A stretch of 64,000 nt of DNA from Bradyrhizobium sp. AUGA SZCCT0283 (GTDB lineage Bacteria > Pseudomonadota > Alphaproteobacteria > Rhizobiales > Xanthobacteraceae). The stretch is from NCBI RefSeq assembly GCF_018130385.1, contig NZ_JAFCLU010000032.1, positions 1 through 64,000 of the forward strand, in the 5' to 3' direction. The translations under genes and the position numbers were made by a program. Below are positions 27,624 to 36,570 of the stretch, piece by piece. The notes under the pieces were generated by a model that saw only the letters and a program-made list of their open reading frames with translations, was not told the DNA's origin and ran no database searches. The stretch's first letter is position 1. Each line of letters opens with the position of its first letter.

Positions 27624-28226
27624 CTACCGCTCTCTCCTCGTCGAACTCCCCCAGTTCTTCAGCGACGACCAGACGCCGCGGGTCAGGCGGAAGCGGTCGA
27701 CCGGGGTCGAGGATCCCAGCGCCTCGAAGCGGTGCAACTCGACGCCGCTCCACTGGAAGCCGCATTTCTCGAGGATGTTGCGCGAGGCCGGGTTGGCGAC
27801 GCGGGCGCCTGAAATCAGATGCTCGGCATCGAATTCCTCGAAGAAAAAATCGATCACCGCGCGCGCGGCTTCCGTGCCAAAGCCCTGGCCCCAATGCGCG
27901 ACGCCGAGCCAGTAGCCGAGCTCCGGCGCGTCAGGCGCGCTGCGGTCGATGCCGACCATGCCGATCGGCGAATAGTTCTGTTCGATCAGAAACACGGTCT
28001 CGCTGTTATCGGCGGACGTCGCGCGCACGAATTCGACCGCGTGGTCCTGCAGATAGGGATGCGGCAGGCGGCGGGTGTTTTCCGCAATGCGCCGATCGTT
28101 GGCGAGATGCGCAATCGCTTTTACGTCCGCGAGCGTCGGCCGGCGCAACGTCAGCCGTTCGGTCTCGAGGACGCAGCTACTTGCCTCGCGCAAGGCCGGG
28201 GTTGGGATCGGGATGTCCTGCAACAT
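27624..28226 (-). CDS. GNAT family N-acetyltransferase (RimJ/RimL type)
   Basis: The protein is 200 residues. It begins its domain with 'ETERLTLRRPTLADVKAIAHLAND', the mark of the RimJ/RimL subgroup, and carries the acetyl-CoA pyrophosphate loop region 'LGYWLGVAHWGQGFGTEAARAVIDFFFEEF' (Q/RxxGxG/A as WGQGFGTEA) and 'VANPASRNILEKCGF'. It acetylates an amine, probably a protein N-terminus or small molecule, using acetyl-CoA. It lies downstream of rpmA but beyond that gene's terminator. Confidence 0.88.
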   Translation of the reverse strand: MLQDIPIPTPALREASSCVLETERLTLRRPTLADVKAIAHLANDRRIAENTRRLPHPYLQDHAVEFVRATSADNSETVFLIEQNYSPIGMVGIDRSAPDAPELGYWLGVAHWGQGFGTEAARAVIDFFFEEFDAEHLISGARVANPASRNILEKCGFQWSGVELHRFEALGSSTPVDRFRLTRGVWSSLKNWGSSTRRER

Positions 28227-28251
28227 GTCGGGCTCCTGATTGCGAAAATGC

Positions 28252-28290
28252 GCAAAATAAAAAGGGGAGGCCGGTTTCCCGCCTCCCCTT
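28252..28290 (-). terminator. Rho-independent terminator of rplU-rpmA
   Basis: A perfect 10-base stem AAGGGGAGGC/GCCTCCCCTT is followed on the minus strand by TTTTTTATTTTG. It lies about 60 bases after the rpmA stop. Confidence 0.88.
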
Positions 28291-28351
28291 GGAGCCCTTT
28301 TCGACTCCGCCGGTTCAACAGGACCCGGCGGACTTAAGATGTGTCCACCGT

Positions 28352-28621
28352 CTATTCGGCCGCCTCCGTCATCGGGACTACCGATACGAAAGTGCGACCA
28401 TTGGCTTTTGCACGGAACTCGACATGACCTTCGACCTTGGCAAAGAGAGTATGGTCGGTGCCCATGCCGACATTAAGGCCGGGATGCCAGGTGGTGCCGC
28501 GCTGACGCGCGATAATGTTGCCGGGAATCACGTGCTCGCCGCCATAGGCCTTGATGCCCAGGCGCTTGCCCGCTGAATCGCGTCCGTTTCGCGATGAACC
28601 GCCTGCTTTTTTGTGAGCCAT
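28352..28621 (-). CDS. rpmA: 50S ribosomal protein L27 (bL27)
   Basis: The protein is 89 residues and starts 'MAHKKAGGSSRNGRDSAGKRLG', the strongly conserved tail that reaches the peptidyl transferase centre. 'GNIIARQRGTTWHPGLNVGMGTDHTLFA' follows. No cleavable N-terminal leader of the Firmicutes type is present. It is downstream of rplU in the universal order, with a terminator after it. Confidence 0.98.
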   Translation of the reverse strand: MAHKKAGGSSRNGRDSAGKRLGIKAYGGEHVIPGNIIARQRGTTWHPGLNVGMGTDHTLFAKVEGHVEFRAKANGRTFVSVVPMTEAAE

Positions 28622-28711
28622 GGCCCGTCTCCGACTTCGCTAAATTTTAGATCAATTCCTTGACGGAATCATTTCACTTTTTGTCACGCTTCAACTTTTC
28701 GTTGAAGCGCA

Positions 28712-29203
28712 TCACTTCTTGTCGCTCTTGCCCTTCGCGGCGGCCTTGGCCGGGGCCTTCTTTGCAGCGGGCTTCGCCGCAGCCTTTTTCGCGGGCGCCT
28801 TCTTCTTGGCGGCCTTCGGTGCCTCGTCGCCCTCGGCGGCGGGCGCCACGACCTTTTCCCTCTTCGGCCGCGGGCCGATCGAGGGCTTGGCGTTATCGGT
28901 CAGGATCTCGGTGATGCGAAGCACCGTGATCTCGTCGCGATAGCCGCGCTTGCGGCGCGAATTCTTGCGGCGACGCTTCTTGAATGCGATCACCTTGGGA
29001 CCGCGCTTGTGGTCCAGCACTTCGGCCGCAACGGAGGCGCCTGCCACCGTCGGCGCGCCCAGCACCGGCGTGTCACCGCCGACCACCAGAACTTCACCAA
29101 GCTGCACGATCGTGCCGACATCGCCGGCGATCTTGCCTATCTCGAGCACATCATCCGGAACGACGCGGTATTGCCGGCCGCCGGTTTTGATGACTGCGAA
29201 CAT
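28712..29203 (-). CDS. rplU: 50S ribosomal protein L21 (bL21) with Lys/Ala-rich tail
   Basis: The protein has 163 residues from ATG 29203 (MFAVIKTGGRQYRVVPDDVLEIGKIAGDVG). The core with 'KRRRKNSRRKRGYRDEITVLRITEI' ends near residue 103. About 60 further residues form repeats of KKAPAKKAAAKPAAKK type, a known alphaproteobacterial extension of unknown role. The frame is open upstream to 29362, but the conserved MFAVIKTGG start decides. It is first in the rplU-rpmA operon. Confidence 0.97.
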   Translation of the reverse strand: MFAVIKTGGRQYRVVPDDVLEIGKIAGDVGTIVQLGEVLVVGGDTPVLGAPTVAGASVAAEVLDHKRGPKVIAFKKRRRKNSRRKRGYRDEITVLRITEILTDNAKPSIGPRPKREKVVAPAAEGDEAPKAAKKKAPAKKAAAKPAAKKAPAKAAAKGKSDKK

Positions 29204-29578
29204 CGTTTTTTTCCTTCGTGTTCGATCCCGGCCTCGGACATATTCCCAACAGGGCTTGCCCGGGTCGGCTTTTTGGTCAGTCGTTATGGGTACGATTTTC
29301 GCGCGGCCAAGGGCGAGCCCCATAGAACAAGGGCGAGCTCCACAGAATTCGCGCAAAAACAAGCGGCGCGAGAAATCCCGCGCCGGATGCGGGGACTTAT
29401 AGCCGCAGAGCGCCGGGAGTCAAGGCAAGGAGACCCAAAAACCGGCCAAAAATGAAGGATTTGGCGCATTTCTCGCCGGCCCGGCCCGCCGCAGCGGGGC
29501 CGGACCCGGGCCACCTATTGAAACCAATGGGTTCCCCGCCCGTTGTCGCCAGCGAAATCCGGCAGGGGCTTGGGCGAC
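29204..29578. other. Divergent intergenic region rplU / ROK gene
   Basis: About 375 bases lie between the divergent rplU and ROK starts and should hold both promoters and the rplU-rpmA leader. A CCCGCGCC-rich segment and several short GC palindromes are visible. I find no gene and no convincing -35/-10 pair by eye. Confidence 0.45.
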
Positions 29579-30679
29579 ATGGCAGAAGACACCATAACGA
29601 CCACGGGCATCGCCCGCCACGGCGCCACCCGCCTGCCGTCGGTCGAGGTCGACAGTTTCAACATCGAGTTGAAGGACGACGAAGGCTTTCTCGGCGACCG
29701 CGCCAGCAAGGGGGCTTTCCGCAAGATCCTGGACAGCCTGCGCAAGCCGCTTAGGAAAAACGGCGACGATCCGCTGGGCAAAAAGTCGGCCGTCGAGATT
29801 CCCAAGGGCGAACTCGATGAGGCGCTGGTTGGCGCCGATGTCGGCGCCGCAGCCCTGGTGCATGGCGCAATCGAGGAGTTTGCCCAGGAGCTGGCCCATG
29901 TGACGCGGCGTTTCCTCAAGACCAAGGCGTGGGCGGATACCGAGCGCATCGTGGTCGGCGGCGGTTTTCGGCAGAGCCGGGTCGGCGAGATCGCCATTGC
30001 CCGCACCGACATCATCCTCAAGGCCGAGGATTTTGACGTCGATCTGGTGCCGATCCGCTTTCATCCCGATGACGCGGGCCTGATCGGCACGCTGCATCTG
30101 GCGCCGTCATGGATATTCGAGGGCCATGACAGCATTCTCGCGGTGGATATCGGCGGCACCAACATCCGCTGCGGCGTGGTGGAGACGCGCTGGAAGAAGG
30201 CGCCCGATCTTTCCAAGGCCGACGTCTGGAAGTCCGAGCTGTGGCGGCATGCCGACGATGAGCCGACGCGCGAAGGCGCGGTGAAGCGGCTGGTCAAGAT
30301 GCTGAAGGACCTGATCGCGGCCACAGAGGCCGAAGGCCTGAAGCTCGCGCCTTTCATCGGCATCGCCTGTCCCGGCGTGATCAACGGGGACGGCTCGATC
30401 GAAAAGGGCGCGCAGAACCTGCCGGGCAATTGGGAGAGCAGCAAGTTCAACCTGCCGGCAAGCCTGGTGGAGGCGATCCCTCAGATCGGCGATCACGACA
30501 CCGCCGTGCTGATGCACAATGACGGCGTGGTGCAGGGCCTGTCCGAAGTTCCCTTCATGCAGGATGTCGAGCGCTGGGGCGTGCTGACCATCGGCACCGG
30601 CCTCGGCAATGCGCGCTTCACCAACCGCCGGAAAGAGAACGGCAAGGACGACAAGAAGACGAAAAAGGGCAAGGATTAA
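29579..30679 (+). CDS. ROK family protein with N-terminal extension
   Basis: The protein has 366 residues from ATG 29579 (MAEDTITTTGIARHG). The ROK/ASKHA nucleotide-binding part starts late, at about residue 180: 'ILAVDIGGTNIRCGVVETRW' (phosphate 1), 'FIGIACPGVINGDGSIEKGAQNLPGNW', and 'GVLTIGTGLGNARFTN' (phosphate 2). The first 180 residues do not match a usual ROK repressor HTH, and the total lacks the ROK zinc-cysteine cluster. So it may be a sugar kinase-like protein with a fused domain of unknown role. The tail is very lysine-rich. Confidence 0.8.
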   Translation: MAEDTITTTGIARHGATRLPSVEVDSFNIELKDDEGFLGDRASKGAFRKILDSLRKPLRKNGDDPLGKKSAVEIPKGELDEALVGADVGAAALVHGAIEEFAQELAHVTRRFLKTKAWADTERIVVGGGFRQSRVGEIAIARTDIILKAEDFDVDLVPIRFHPDDAGLIGTLHLAPSWIFEGHDSILAVDIGGTNIRCGVVETRWKKAPDLSKADVWKSELWRHADDEPTREGAVKRLVKMLKDLIAATEAEGLKLAPFIGIACPGVINGDGSIEKGAQNLPGNWESSKFNLPASLVEAIPQIGDHDTAVLMHNDGVVQGLSEVPFMQDVERWGVLTIGTGLGNARFTNRRKENGKDDKKTKKGKD

Positions 30680-30831
30680 CGCTGTCCCCGCGCGGGTAAG
30701 GTTGACTGGTTAGGTTAAAACCGGGTTCGCGTTGCCGTTTCCACAGCGGTTGCTACCGTCATTTCGTCGCTCCGGCTGGCCGGCGAAGCCGCACTTCCCG
30801 GCCAGAATTTCAAAGCAGCGGCACGGGACCG

Positions 30832-31734
30832 TCAGTTTTTTGTCGCGTCTGGCGGTCCCACCCATTTTTCCGAAAGCCAGCCGATGCGCGTAAAGAACGC
30901 CGCGATGTCCGATGCTGCGCGATCGGGATCCTCGCGATGGGGAAAATGACCGACATCCCCAAACATCGCCAGATCGAGATTTGTAAAGGTCTCGCCGAGC
31001 CGGTCGGTCCATTGATAGGGAAACAGCGGATCATGCTCGGCCCAGCGAACACAGGTTGGCACGCCGATCGGCGGTAGCGCCGGCGCCTCACCCTTCATCA
31101 TCCTGAGCCGGCCCGCATGGGCTGCGCGGTAATGCGCGAAGCCACCGGCAAGGTTTCCGGCTTTAAGGAAATTGTCGGTGAAGGCCTCGAGTTGATCGTC
31201 AAAGACGTGCTTGCGATGCGACCAGGCTTTCAGGAAATGCCCGATATAGAGCCGGCAGCTTTCGCGGCTCGCGCCGACGAGGGCTGGCGCCATCTCCATC
31301 TGGTGAAAGGATTGATACCAGATGTTGTTGAGGCGATCCGGCTCCGCCATCCGGGGTCCTATTCCAGGATAGACGAAATCGAAAAAGAACAGGCCGGCGA
31401 TGCGCTCCTGCGCCAGCCGCGCCAGCGGCTGCATCAATGCGCCGCCGACATCGTGACCGACGATACCGGCCTGCGCGAGGCCAAGCGCATCCATCAATGC
31501 CAGCATGTCGGCGGCCTGCTGGTCGGGTCCGAACAGCCCCTCCGGCTTGTCGCTGTCGCCGAAGCCGCGCAGGTCGGGTGCATATAGCGTGAAGCGATCG
31601 GCGAGCCGCGTCATGACAGGCTCCCAGGTCAGCCAGAATTCGGGCCAGCCATGCAGCAACAGCAGCGGTCTTCCGGCACCCATGCGGGCGACGTGAAGTG
31701 CCGCGCCATTGGCCTGAACCGTCAAATGCTCCAT
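30832..31734 (-). CDS. Alpha/beta hydrolase, epoxide hydrolase/haloacetate dehalogenase type
   Basis: The protein has 300 residues from ATG 31734, preceded by AAAAAGGAGCCAAAA. It shows the oxyanion 'LLLLHGWPEFWLTWEPVM', 'YAPDLRGFGDSDKP', a nucleophile elbow 'GIVGHDVGGALM' with Asp rather than Ser, and the histidine in 'GDVGHFPHREDPD'. An aspartate nucleophile and HGWPE place it with epoxide hydrolases and fluoroacetate dehalogenases rather than esterases. The acid residue is likely in 'VRWAEHDPLFPY'. Its substrate is unknown. It lies just outside the genomic island. Confidence 0.88.
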   Translation of the reverse strand: MEHLTVQANGAALHVARMGAGRPLLLLHGWPEFWLTWEPVMTRLADRFTLYAPDLRGFGDSDKPEGLFGPDQQAADMLALMDALGLAQAGIVGHDVGGALMQPLARLAQERIAGLFFFDFVYPGIGPRMAEPDRLNNIWYQSFHQMEMAPALVGASRESCRLYIGHFLKAWSHRKHVFDDQLEAFTDNFLKAGNLAGGFAHYRAAHAGRLRMMKGEAPALPPIGVPTCVRWAEHDPLFPYQWTDRLGETFTNLDLAMFGDVGHFPHREDPDRAASDIAAFFTRIGWLSEKWVGPPDATKN

Positions 31735-31856
31735 TTTTGGCTCCTTTTTGCTTCCCAAGGCCGGCACGGATTTCTTGGCCCCGTGCCTTGTCTGGCCCGC
31801 CATCCTCGCCTAGAACTCGCCCCGACCGCGGGCCGAATCTGCCCGTCATGGCGCCT

Positions 31857-31946
31857 GGAGAGGTGGCAGAGTGGTCGAATGCACCGCACTCGAAATGCGG
31901 CATAGGTGCAAGCCTATCGGGGGTTCGAATCCCTCCCTCTCCGCCA
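31857..31946 (+). tRNA. tRNA-Ser (CGA)
   Basis: A full cloverleaf can be drawn. The acceptor arms are GGAGAGG/CCTCTCC with encoded GCCA. The anticodon stem CCGCA/TGCGG encloses loop CTCGAAA with anticodon CGA, reading UCG. A long variable arm (ATAGGTGCAAGCCTAT) is typical of tRNA-Ser. The T-loop TTCGAAT is present. Its 3' end is the integration site of the downstream island, and the tRNA stays intact. Confidence 0.97.
31927..31946. repeat. attL: 20-base direct repeat at the tRNA 3' end
   Basis: The last 20 bases of the tRNA-Ser gene, GAATCCCTCCCTCTCCGCCA, recur exactly at 57684-57703. A direct repeat of a tRNA 3' end next to a tyrosine integrase is the normal form of an attachment site. Confidence 0.9.
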
Positions 31947-32128
31947 GAACTGCCTACGATGTTCTGCGATCCTCCGCGATATTGTACGACAAAATTCCAT
32001 TGTTTTCAGTTGCTTGAGGAGAGAGAATTGGTCGTGCGCGTTTGCGTTCGGTCGTCACAATTTTGAACGCATTCGTGGGTTGAATTGTGGGTGGCGACAG
32101 ACTTTTGCCGTCGCCACCGAGGCCTCCC

Positions 32129-33397
32129 ATGCCGCGCACGATAGATCGACTGACAGCGTTGAAAGTCACCCACGCGATCCGCAAACCAGGCATGTACGCC
32201 GACGGCGGCGGCCTCTATCTGCAGGTGAGCAACGGCAGCGCATCCTGGATCTATCGCTACATGCTCAAGGGTGTCGCGCGAGAGATGGGACTCGGCCCGC
32301 TCGCGCTCTATGGCCTGAAGGAAGCACGCCTGAAGGCACTCGATGCGCGCCGATTGCGTCACGAGGGCATCGATCCTATCGACGCGAGGCGCGCAATACG
32401 CACACAAGCAAAGCTGGACGCCGCGAAAGCGCTGACCTTCAAACAGTGCGCCGAGGCCTTCATCAAGGCGCACCGCGCCGGCTGGCGCAATGCCAAGCAT
32501 GCCGCGCAATGGGACGCGACGCTCTCGACGTACGCAGAACCGATCATCGGTTCGCTGCCGGTGCAAGCGATCGACACCGCGCTGGTCATGAAAGTGTTGG
32601 AACAAGAGGTTCGCGATGCATCCGACAAGCCTGCGATTGCCCTTTGGACGGCAAAACCCGAGACGGCGAGCCGGCTGCGCGGGCGCATCGAGTCCATCCT
32701 TGATTGGGCAAGGGTGCGCGGATATCGCGACGGCGAAAATCCGGCGCGGTGGCGCGGTCATCTCGACAAGCTGCTGCCTGCCCGCGCCAAGGTGCGAAGG
32801 GTCGAGCATCACGCTGCACTGCCATACCGCGAGCTCCCCGATTTCATGACGGAGCTTCGCAAGCAGGAGGGTGTCGCTGCACGCGCCCTGGAGTTTGCCA
32901 TCCTGACCGCCGCGCGCACCGGAGAGGTGATTGGCGCGTGCTGGGGCGAGGTCGACCTCGCCGCGAAACTCTGGACTGTGCCTGCCGGCCGGATGAAGGC
33001 CGGAAAGGAGCATCGCGTGCCTCTCAGCGCAAGGGCGGTTGCCATTGTCGAGGAAATGAAACAGCTCAGCGATGCGTGCACCGGGGGCGATCATGCAGGC
33101 GAAGGGGCAAGAGCGCCCGTGTTCCCTGGCGGCAAACGCGGTCAGCCGCTCAGCAACATGGCATTCCTGATGTTGTTGCGCCGAATGAAACGCGATGATC
33201 TCACCGCCCACGGCTTCCGCTCGACGTTCCGCGATTGGGCCGCCGAGCGGACGAATTTCCCGAGCGAGGTCGCCGAGATGGCATTGGCACACACCGTGAG
33301 TAGCAAGGTGGAACAGGCGTACCGCCGCGGAGACCTGTTCGAGCGCCGCCGGCGCATGATGGCGGCCTGGTCGACGTTCTCTGCCGCGGAGAAGTAA
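32129..33397 (+). CDS. int: Tyrosine-type integrase (DUF4102/P4 family)
   Basis: The protein has 422 residues from ATG 32129 (MPRTIDRLTALKVTHAIRKPGMY). An N-terminal DUF4102 arm-binding domain ('DGGGLYLQVSNGSASWIYRYMLKG...MGLGPLALYGLKEARLKALDAR') precedes a core-binding domain and the catalytic domain. Catalytic residues are Arg in 'ILTAARTGEVIGACWGEVD', Lys/His around 'MKAGKEHRVPLS', His-x-x-Arg in 'LTAHGFRSTFRDWAAE', the second His in 'MALAHTVSSKVEQAY' and the nucleophile Tyr in 'VEQAYRRGDLFERRR'. It is complete, so the enzyme could still act on the flanking tRNA site. Confidence 0.95.
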   Translation: MPRTIDRLTALKVTHAIRKPGMYADGGGLYLQVSNGSASWIYRYMLKGVAREMGLGPLALYGLKEARLKALDARRLRHEGIDPIDARRAIRTQAKLDAAKALTFKQCAEAFIKAHRAGWRNAKHAAQWDATLSTYAEPIIGSLPVQAIDTALVMKVLEQEVRDASDKPAIALWTAKPETASRLRGRIESILDWARVRGYRDGENPARWRGHLDKLLPARAKVRRVEHHAALPYRELPDFMTELRKQEGVAARALEFAILTAARTGEVIGACWGEVDLAAKLWTVPAGRMKAGKEHRVPLSARAVAIVEEMKQLSDACTGGDHAGEGARAPVFPGGKRGQPLSNMAFLMLLRRMKRDDLTAHGFRSTFRDWAAERTNFPSEVAEMALAHTVSSKVEQAYRRGDLFERRRRMMAAWSTFSAAEK

Positions 33398-33924
33398 GCG
33401 CAATTTGGCAGCATGAAGAGCGAGGCGCGCCGACCTCTGCGGATATGGTTTTCCGTGCGACGGGCGCCGTCAACGATCTACGCCCGCTTCGCGGCGCGCT
33501 CGCAGGCGAGCGCGTCATTGACAGCGCCCGCCGCCCGGAAATCGCGCCGCCAAGCGATCGACAGCGAGGTCTTGCTGGACCGAAATATCGGCCATCTCAA
33601 GCTTCCCTCGGTGACCGAGGTAGCCGGCGGTCTGCGTCGACGGCCACGTCGGCGTTGAGCAATTCCGGCGTTGGTGTTGAAATCTTTGTTCGAATGGCAG
33701 TCGTGTTGCAGTGTCGATTTGCGCGTGATCGGCGAAGCAGCCGTGGAGGGCAAGATTAAAGCAAACTGGCGTTTGCTCGAAGCTATTGTCTGCACACTGA
33801 TTTTTGGTCTGATGCCGAGAGCGCGACGGCGCGGACTCCGCCATTCCCTTGTTTTTGCTGCCGTTCCTGCGATGGCAGCCTGCCTATGGTTGTGTTCGAG
33901 GTTACGGGCGGCAACATCATCGGC
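33398..33924. other. Gap between integrase and relaxase
   Basis: About 530 bases contain overlapping Arg-rich frames on both strands, none with a family match or good start site. An origin of transfer is often found next to the relaxase gene and could be here. I see no convincing oriT inverted repeat by eye. Confidence 0.4.
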
Positions 33925-35976
33925 ATGAGCCGCGACGAAATCTCCGACTTCCGCCCGCGACCCGGACGCATCCGTGATCGTGGAGCGCGCCGTGGGCGGC
34001 CGAAGTCCTTCTTCGCACAAGTGATGAAGGCTGCTGCAAAGGCCAACGGAGGCTTGCTGACGCCAGCGCAGTTGCGCGGCAGGAGCAATAGCTCACCGCG
34101 TTCGACACGTCCCAGGAAGGGCCGCTGCTCGCGGATCGGCCGGGGTCAGGTCGCGGCCGACCGGTTGAAGTTAGCGGCAGAGCAAAGGAGCCCCAGCCGG
34201 CGCATGCGCCGCGTCGTGGTCAAAGCGCGTATTGTTCGCTTGAAGGCCGGCAGCAGGGCAGCCCATGCCCATCTCAACTACCTGCAGCGCGACGGTACGA
34301 CCCGGGATGGCGGGCGAGGCCAGCTCTATGGACCGGACGACGACCGGGTGGATGGGCGAACCTTCGTCGAGCGCGGCCGCGGGGATCGCCACCAGTTCCG
34401 CTTCATCGTCGCGCCCGAAGATGGCGACCGGCTGTCCGACCTTCGCGGTTTCACCCGCGAAGTGATGCAGCAAATGGCAGAGGATCTCGGCACCCGGCTC
34501 GATTGGGTCGCAGTCGATCACTTCAACACCGGCCACCCGCACAGCCACGTCGTCATTCGAGGCAAGGATGATCTCGGCAAGGATCTGATCGTTGCCCAGG
34601 ACTACATCACCGATGGGTTGAGGCTGCGCGCCCAGGAACGGGCGACCTTGGAACTTGGTCCTGAGACCGACCTCGAACTGCGGACGAAGCTTCAGGCGGA
34701 AATCTCCGCCGAGCGCATTACCCGCATCGATCGTGCGATGATCGCCGAGGCCGACAATGCTTTCCTCGACCTGCGGCCGGAGGCTGGCCAAAGCCGGGCC
34801 GATCTCGATCGGACGCTGCGCATCGGACGCTTGCAGGTCTTGGGGCGCTTCGGGTTGGCGAGGGAGGTCGAGCCCGGCGTGTGGCACCTTTCCGATCGGC
34901 TCGAACCGGCATTGAGAGAACTCGGTGAACGCGGCGATATCATCAAGTCCATTAACCGCTCTCTGACCGCGCGGGGTGAGGCAAGGAGCGCCGAAAATAT
35001 CCTCCTGCATGGTCAGACAACCTCGGTCCCGGTGATCGGCCGGCTGATCGGAAAGGAACTGACCGACGAACTTGGGGACCGGGTCGGTATCATCGTCGAC
35101 GGAATCGACGGGCGCGTCCACCATGTGGTGTTGGGCGAGGCCGCCATGACTGACGAGGCGAAGATCGGCGCCATCGTCGAGATTGGGCGTGCACCCTCCG
35201 CGCCACGGCCGGCCGATCGCAACATCGCTGAGCTTGCGAAGGACACTGGCGAATACCGTCCGAGCGAACATCGAGCGATCGCCAAAACTGGTCAAGTGCG
35301 GGTTCCCGGGGGCGACTACGATGCATATGTCGAGAGTCATGTGCGTCGACTGGAGGCCCTGCGCCGTGCCGGCATTGTGGAGCGGGCCGATGCCGACCGC
35401 TGGCTGATCCCAGACGATCTCGAGGCCCGCGCCCAGACCTACGATGCCAGTCAGGGTCGCCGGGCCAGTCTTCGAGTCCTCTCGGCCTACGATCTCGACC
35501 GTCAAGTAACCAGCGACGGTGCGACCTGGCTCGACCGTCAACTGATCAACCGCAACACCGGCATTCTTGCCGATGCTGCCTTCGGCGCGGAAGTGCGGAG
35601 CGCACTCGAACAGCGCAAGGACGAATTGATCCGGCGGGGCCATGCTTGGCGCACTCCCGAGGGAGGCGTGCGGGCGAGAGGCGACCTCCTGCCCACACTC
35701 GAACGGCTGGAGGTCGAACGCGTCGGACGGAAGCTGGCGGTGCAACGAGGCCTTGCGTTCAAGTCAATAGAAGATGGTCAGACCATTCGCGGCAAGTTGA
35801 TAGGCTCGACCCAGCTTGCCAGCGGGCGCTTTGCCATGATCGACGACGGCCTCGGTTTCAGTCTCGTGCCCTTGCGGCCGGTGATCGAGAAGGAAATCGG
35901 CCGCGAGATCGTCGGCGTCGTGCGCGGGGCCGACATCTCCTGGCAATTCGGGCGGAAGCGAGGACTCGGGATTTAG
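33925..35976 (+). CDS. Relaxase/mobilization nuclease, VirD2-like with DUF3363
   Basis: The protein has 683 residues from ATG 33925 (MSRDEISDFRPRPGRIRDRG). The relaxase fold is at about residues 95-230: 'AAHAHLNYLQRDGTTRDG' with candidate catalytic Tyr119, 'GDRHQFRFIVAPEDG', and the three-histidine metal motif 'GHPHSHVVIRG' (His204, 206, 208). The long C-terminal part ('LQVLGRFGLAREVEPGVWHLSDRLEPALRELGERGDIIKSINRSL' onward) is the DUF3363 domain usually fused to such relaxases. It nicks oriT and pilots DNA. No traG/virD4 or virB genes follow, so transfer would need helper functions. Confidence 0.9.
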   Translation: MSRDEISDFRPRPGRIRDRGARRGRPKSFFAQVMKAAAKANGGLLTPAQLRGRSNSSPRSTRPRKGRCSRIGRGQVAADRLKLAAEQRSPSRRMRRVVVKARIVRLKAGSRAAHAHLNYLQRDGTTRDGGRGQLYGPDDDRVDGRTFVERGRGDRHQFRFIVAPEDGDRLSDLRGFTREVMQQMAEDLGTRLDWVAVDHFNTGHPHSHVVIRGKDDLGKDLIVAQDYITDGLRLRAQERATLELGPETDLELRTKLQAEISAERITRIDRAMIAEADNAFLDLRPEAGQSRADLDRTLRIGRLQVLGRFGLAREVEPGVWHLSDRLEPALRELGERGDIIKSINRSLTARGEARSAENILLHGQTTSVPVIGRLIGKELTDELGDRVGIIVDGIDGRVHHVVLGEAAMTDEAKIGAIVEIGRAPSAPRPADRNIAELAKDTGEYRPSEHRAIAKTGQVRVPGGDYDAYVESHVRRLEALRRAGIVERADADRWLIPDDLEARAQTYDASQGRRASLRVLSAYDLDRQVTSDGATWLDRQLINRNTGILADAAFGAEVRSALEQRKDELIRRGHAWRTPEGGVRARGDLLPTLERLEVERVGRKLAVQRGLAFKSIEDGQTIRGKLIGSTQLASGRFAMIDDGLGFSLVPLRPVIEKEIGREIVGVVRGADISWQFGRKRGLGI

Positions 35977-36136
35977 GAGATAGCTTCAAAGCTCGCGCGT
36001 CGTTACCGCTCCGAAGCGCTTCAGTTTCTTGGCCCTTCGAATGAGCCGGGGCCGCCGTTTGCCGAGATCCACTCTGCTCCACACGATCTAGATCAAACCT
36101 ACTGGGCGGCGTGAGCGTCGGGGTCAGGAGGCTCAA

Positions 36137-36364
36137 ATGACACCGACTCCTTCACTCGATAAAGTGAGACCAACAAAGGGCCAAGAACGCGCCCTGAGGA
36201 CGATGCTAAGAAGTCTCCTAGGCAAGTTTGATTTCGACAGACTATGTCTAGGAAAAGTTGCCGCCGTCGACGATGAGGTTCTGGAAGTCTTGGTGCCGGC
36301 CGATTCCCAAGCTCTCACGCGCGAAATATATTGCGGACCGACGGCCGCTTCGGACATTGATTAG
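36137..36364 (+). CDS. Small hypothetical protein
   Basis: The frame has 75 codons starting MTPTPSLDKVRPTKGQERAL. GGAGG five bases before the ATG is a strong ribosome binding site. The product is soluble, with a middle part LRTMLRSLLGKFDFDRL and an acidic segment. I recognise no family. It lies after the relaxase on the same strand, with 160 bases between, and may be an accessory gene of the element. Another 200 bases without a gene follow. Confidence 0.45.
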   Translation: MTPTPSLDKVRPTKGQERALRTMLRSLLGKFDFDRLCLGKVAAVDDEVLEVLVPADSQALTREIYCGPTAASDID

Positions 36365-36570
36365 CGCACATGCGACGGCCGAAGTCCGTGGCATAAGGGT
36401 TACAAGCGAGAGAAATCTGGCATATCGAGCAGCATACAGGTCGAACCACGTATGCCAGCTAACCGGCGTCGTAGTCTGGGACAGTTGCTGTCGTTCCGGC
36501 GGCATCTGCTCCATGGGCCAAGAGATGTTGCGGGCATGTCGGCGACACAAATCCGCGCGCAAAGGCCTGA

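Noticed and set aside
32006..35745. 465- and 524-codon minus-strand frames opposite integrase and relaxase
   Set aside because: Both integrase and relaxase carry full catalytic motifs on the plus strand, so these are shadows.
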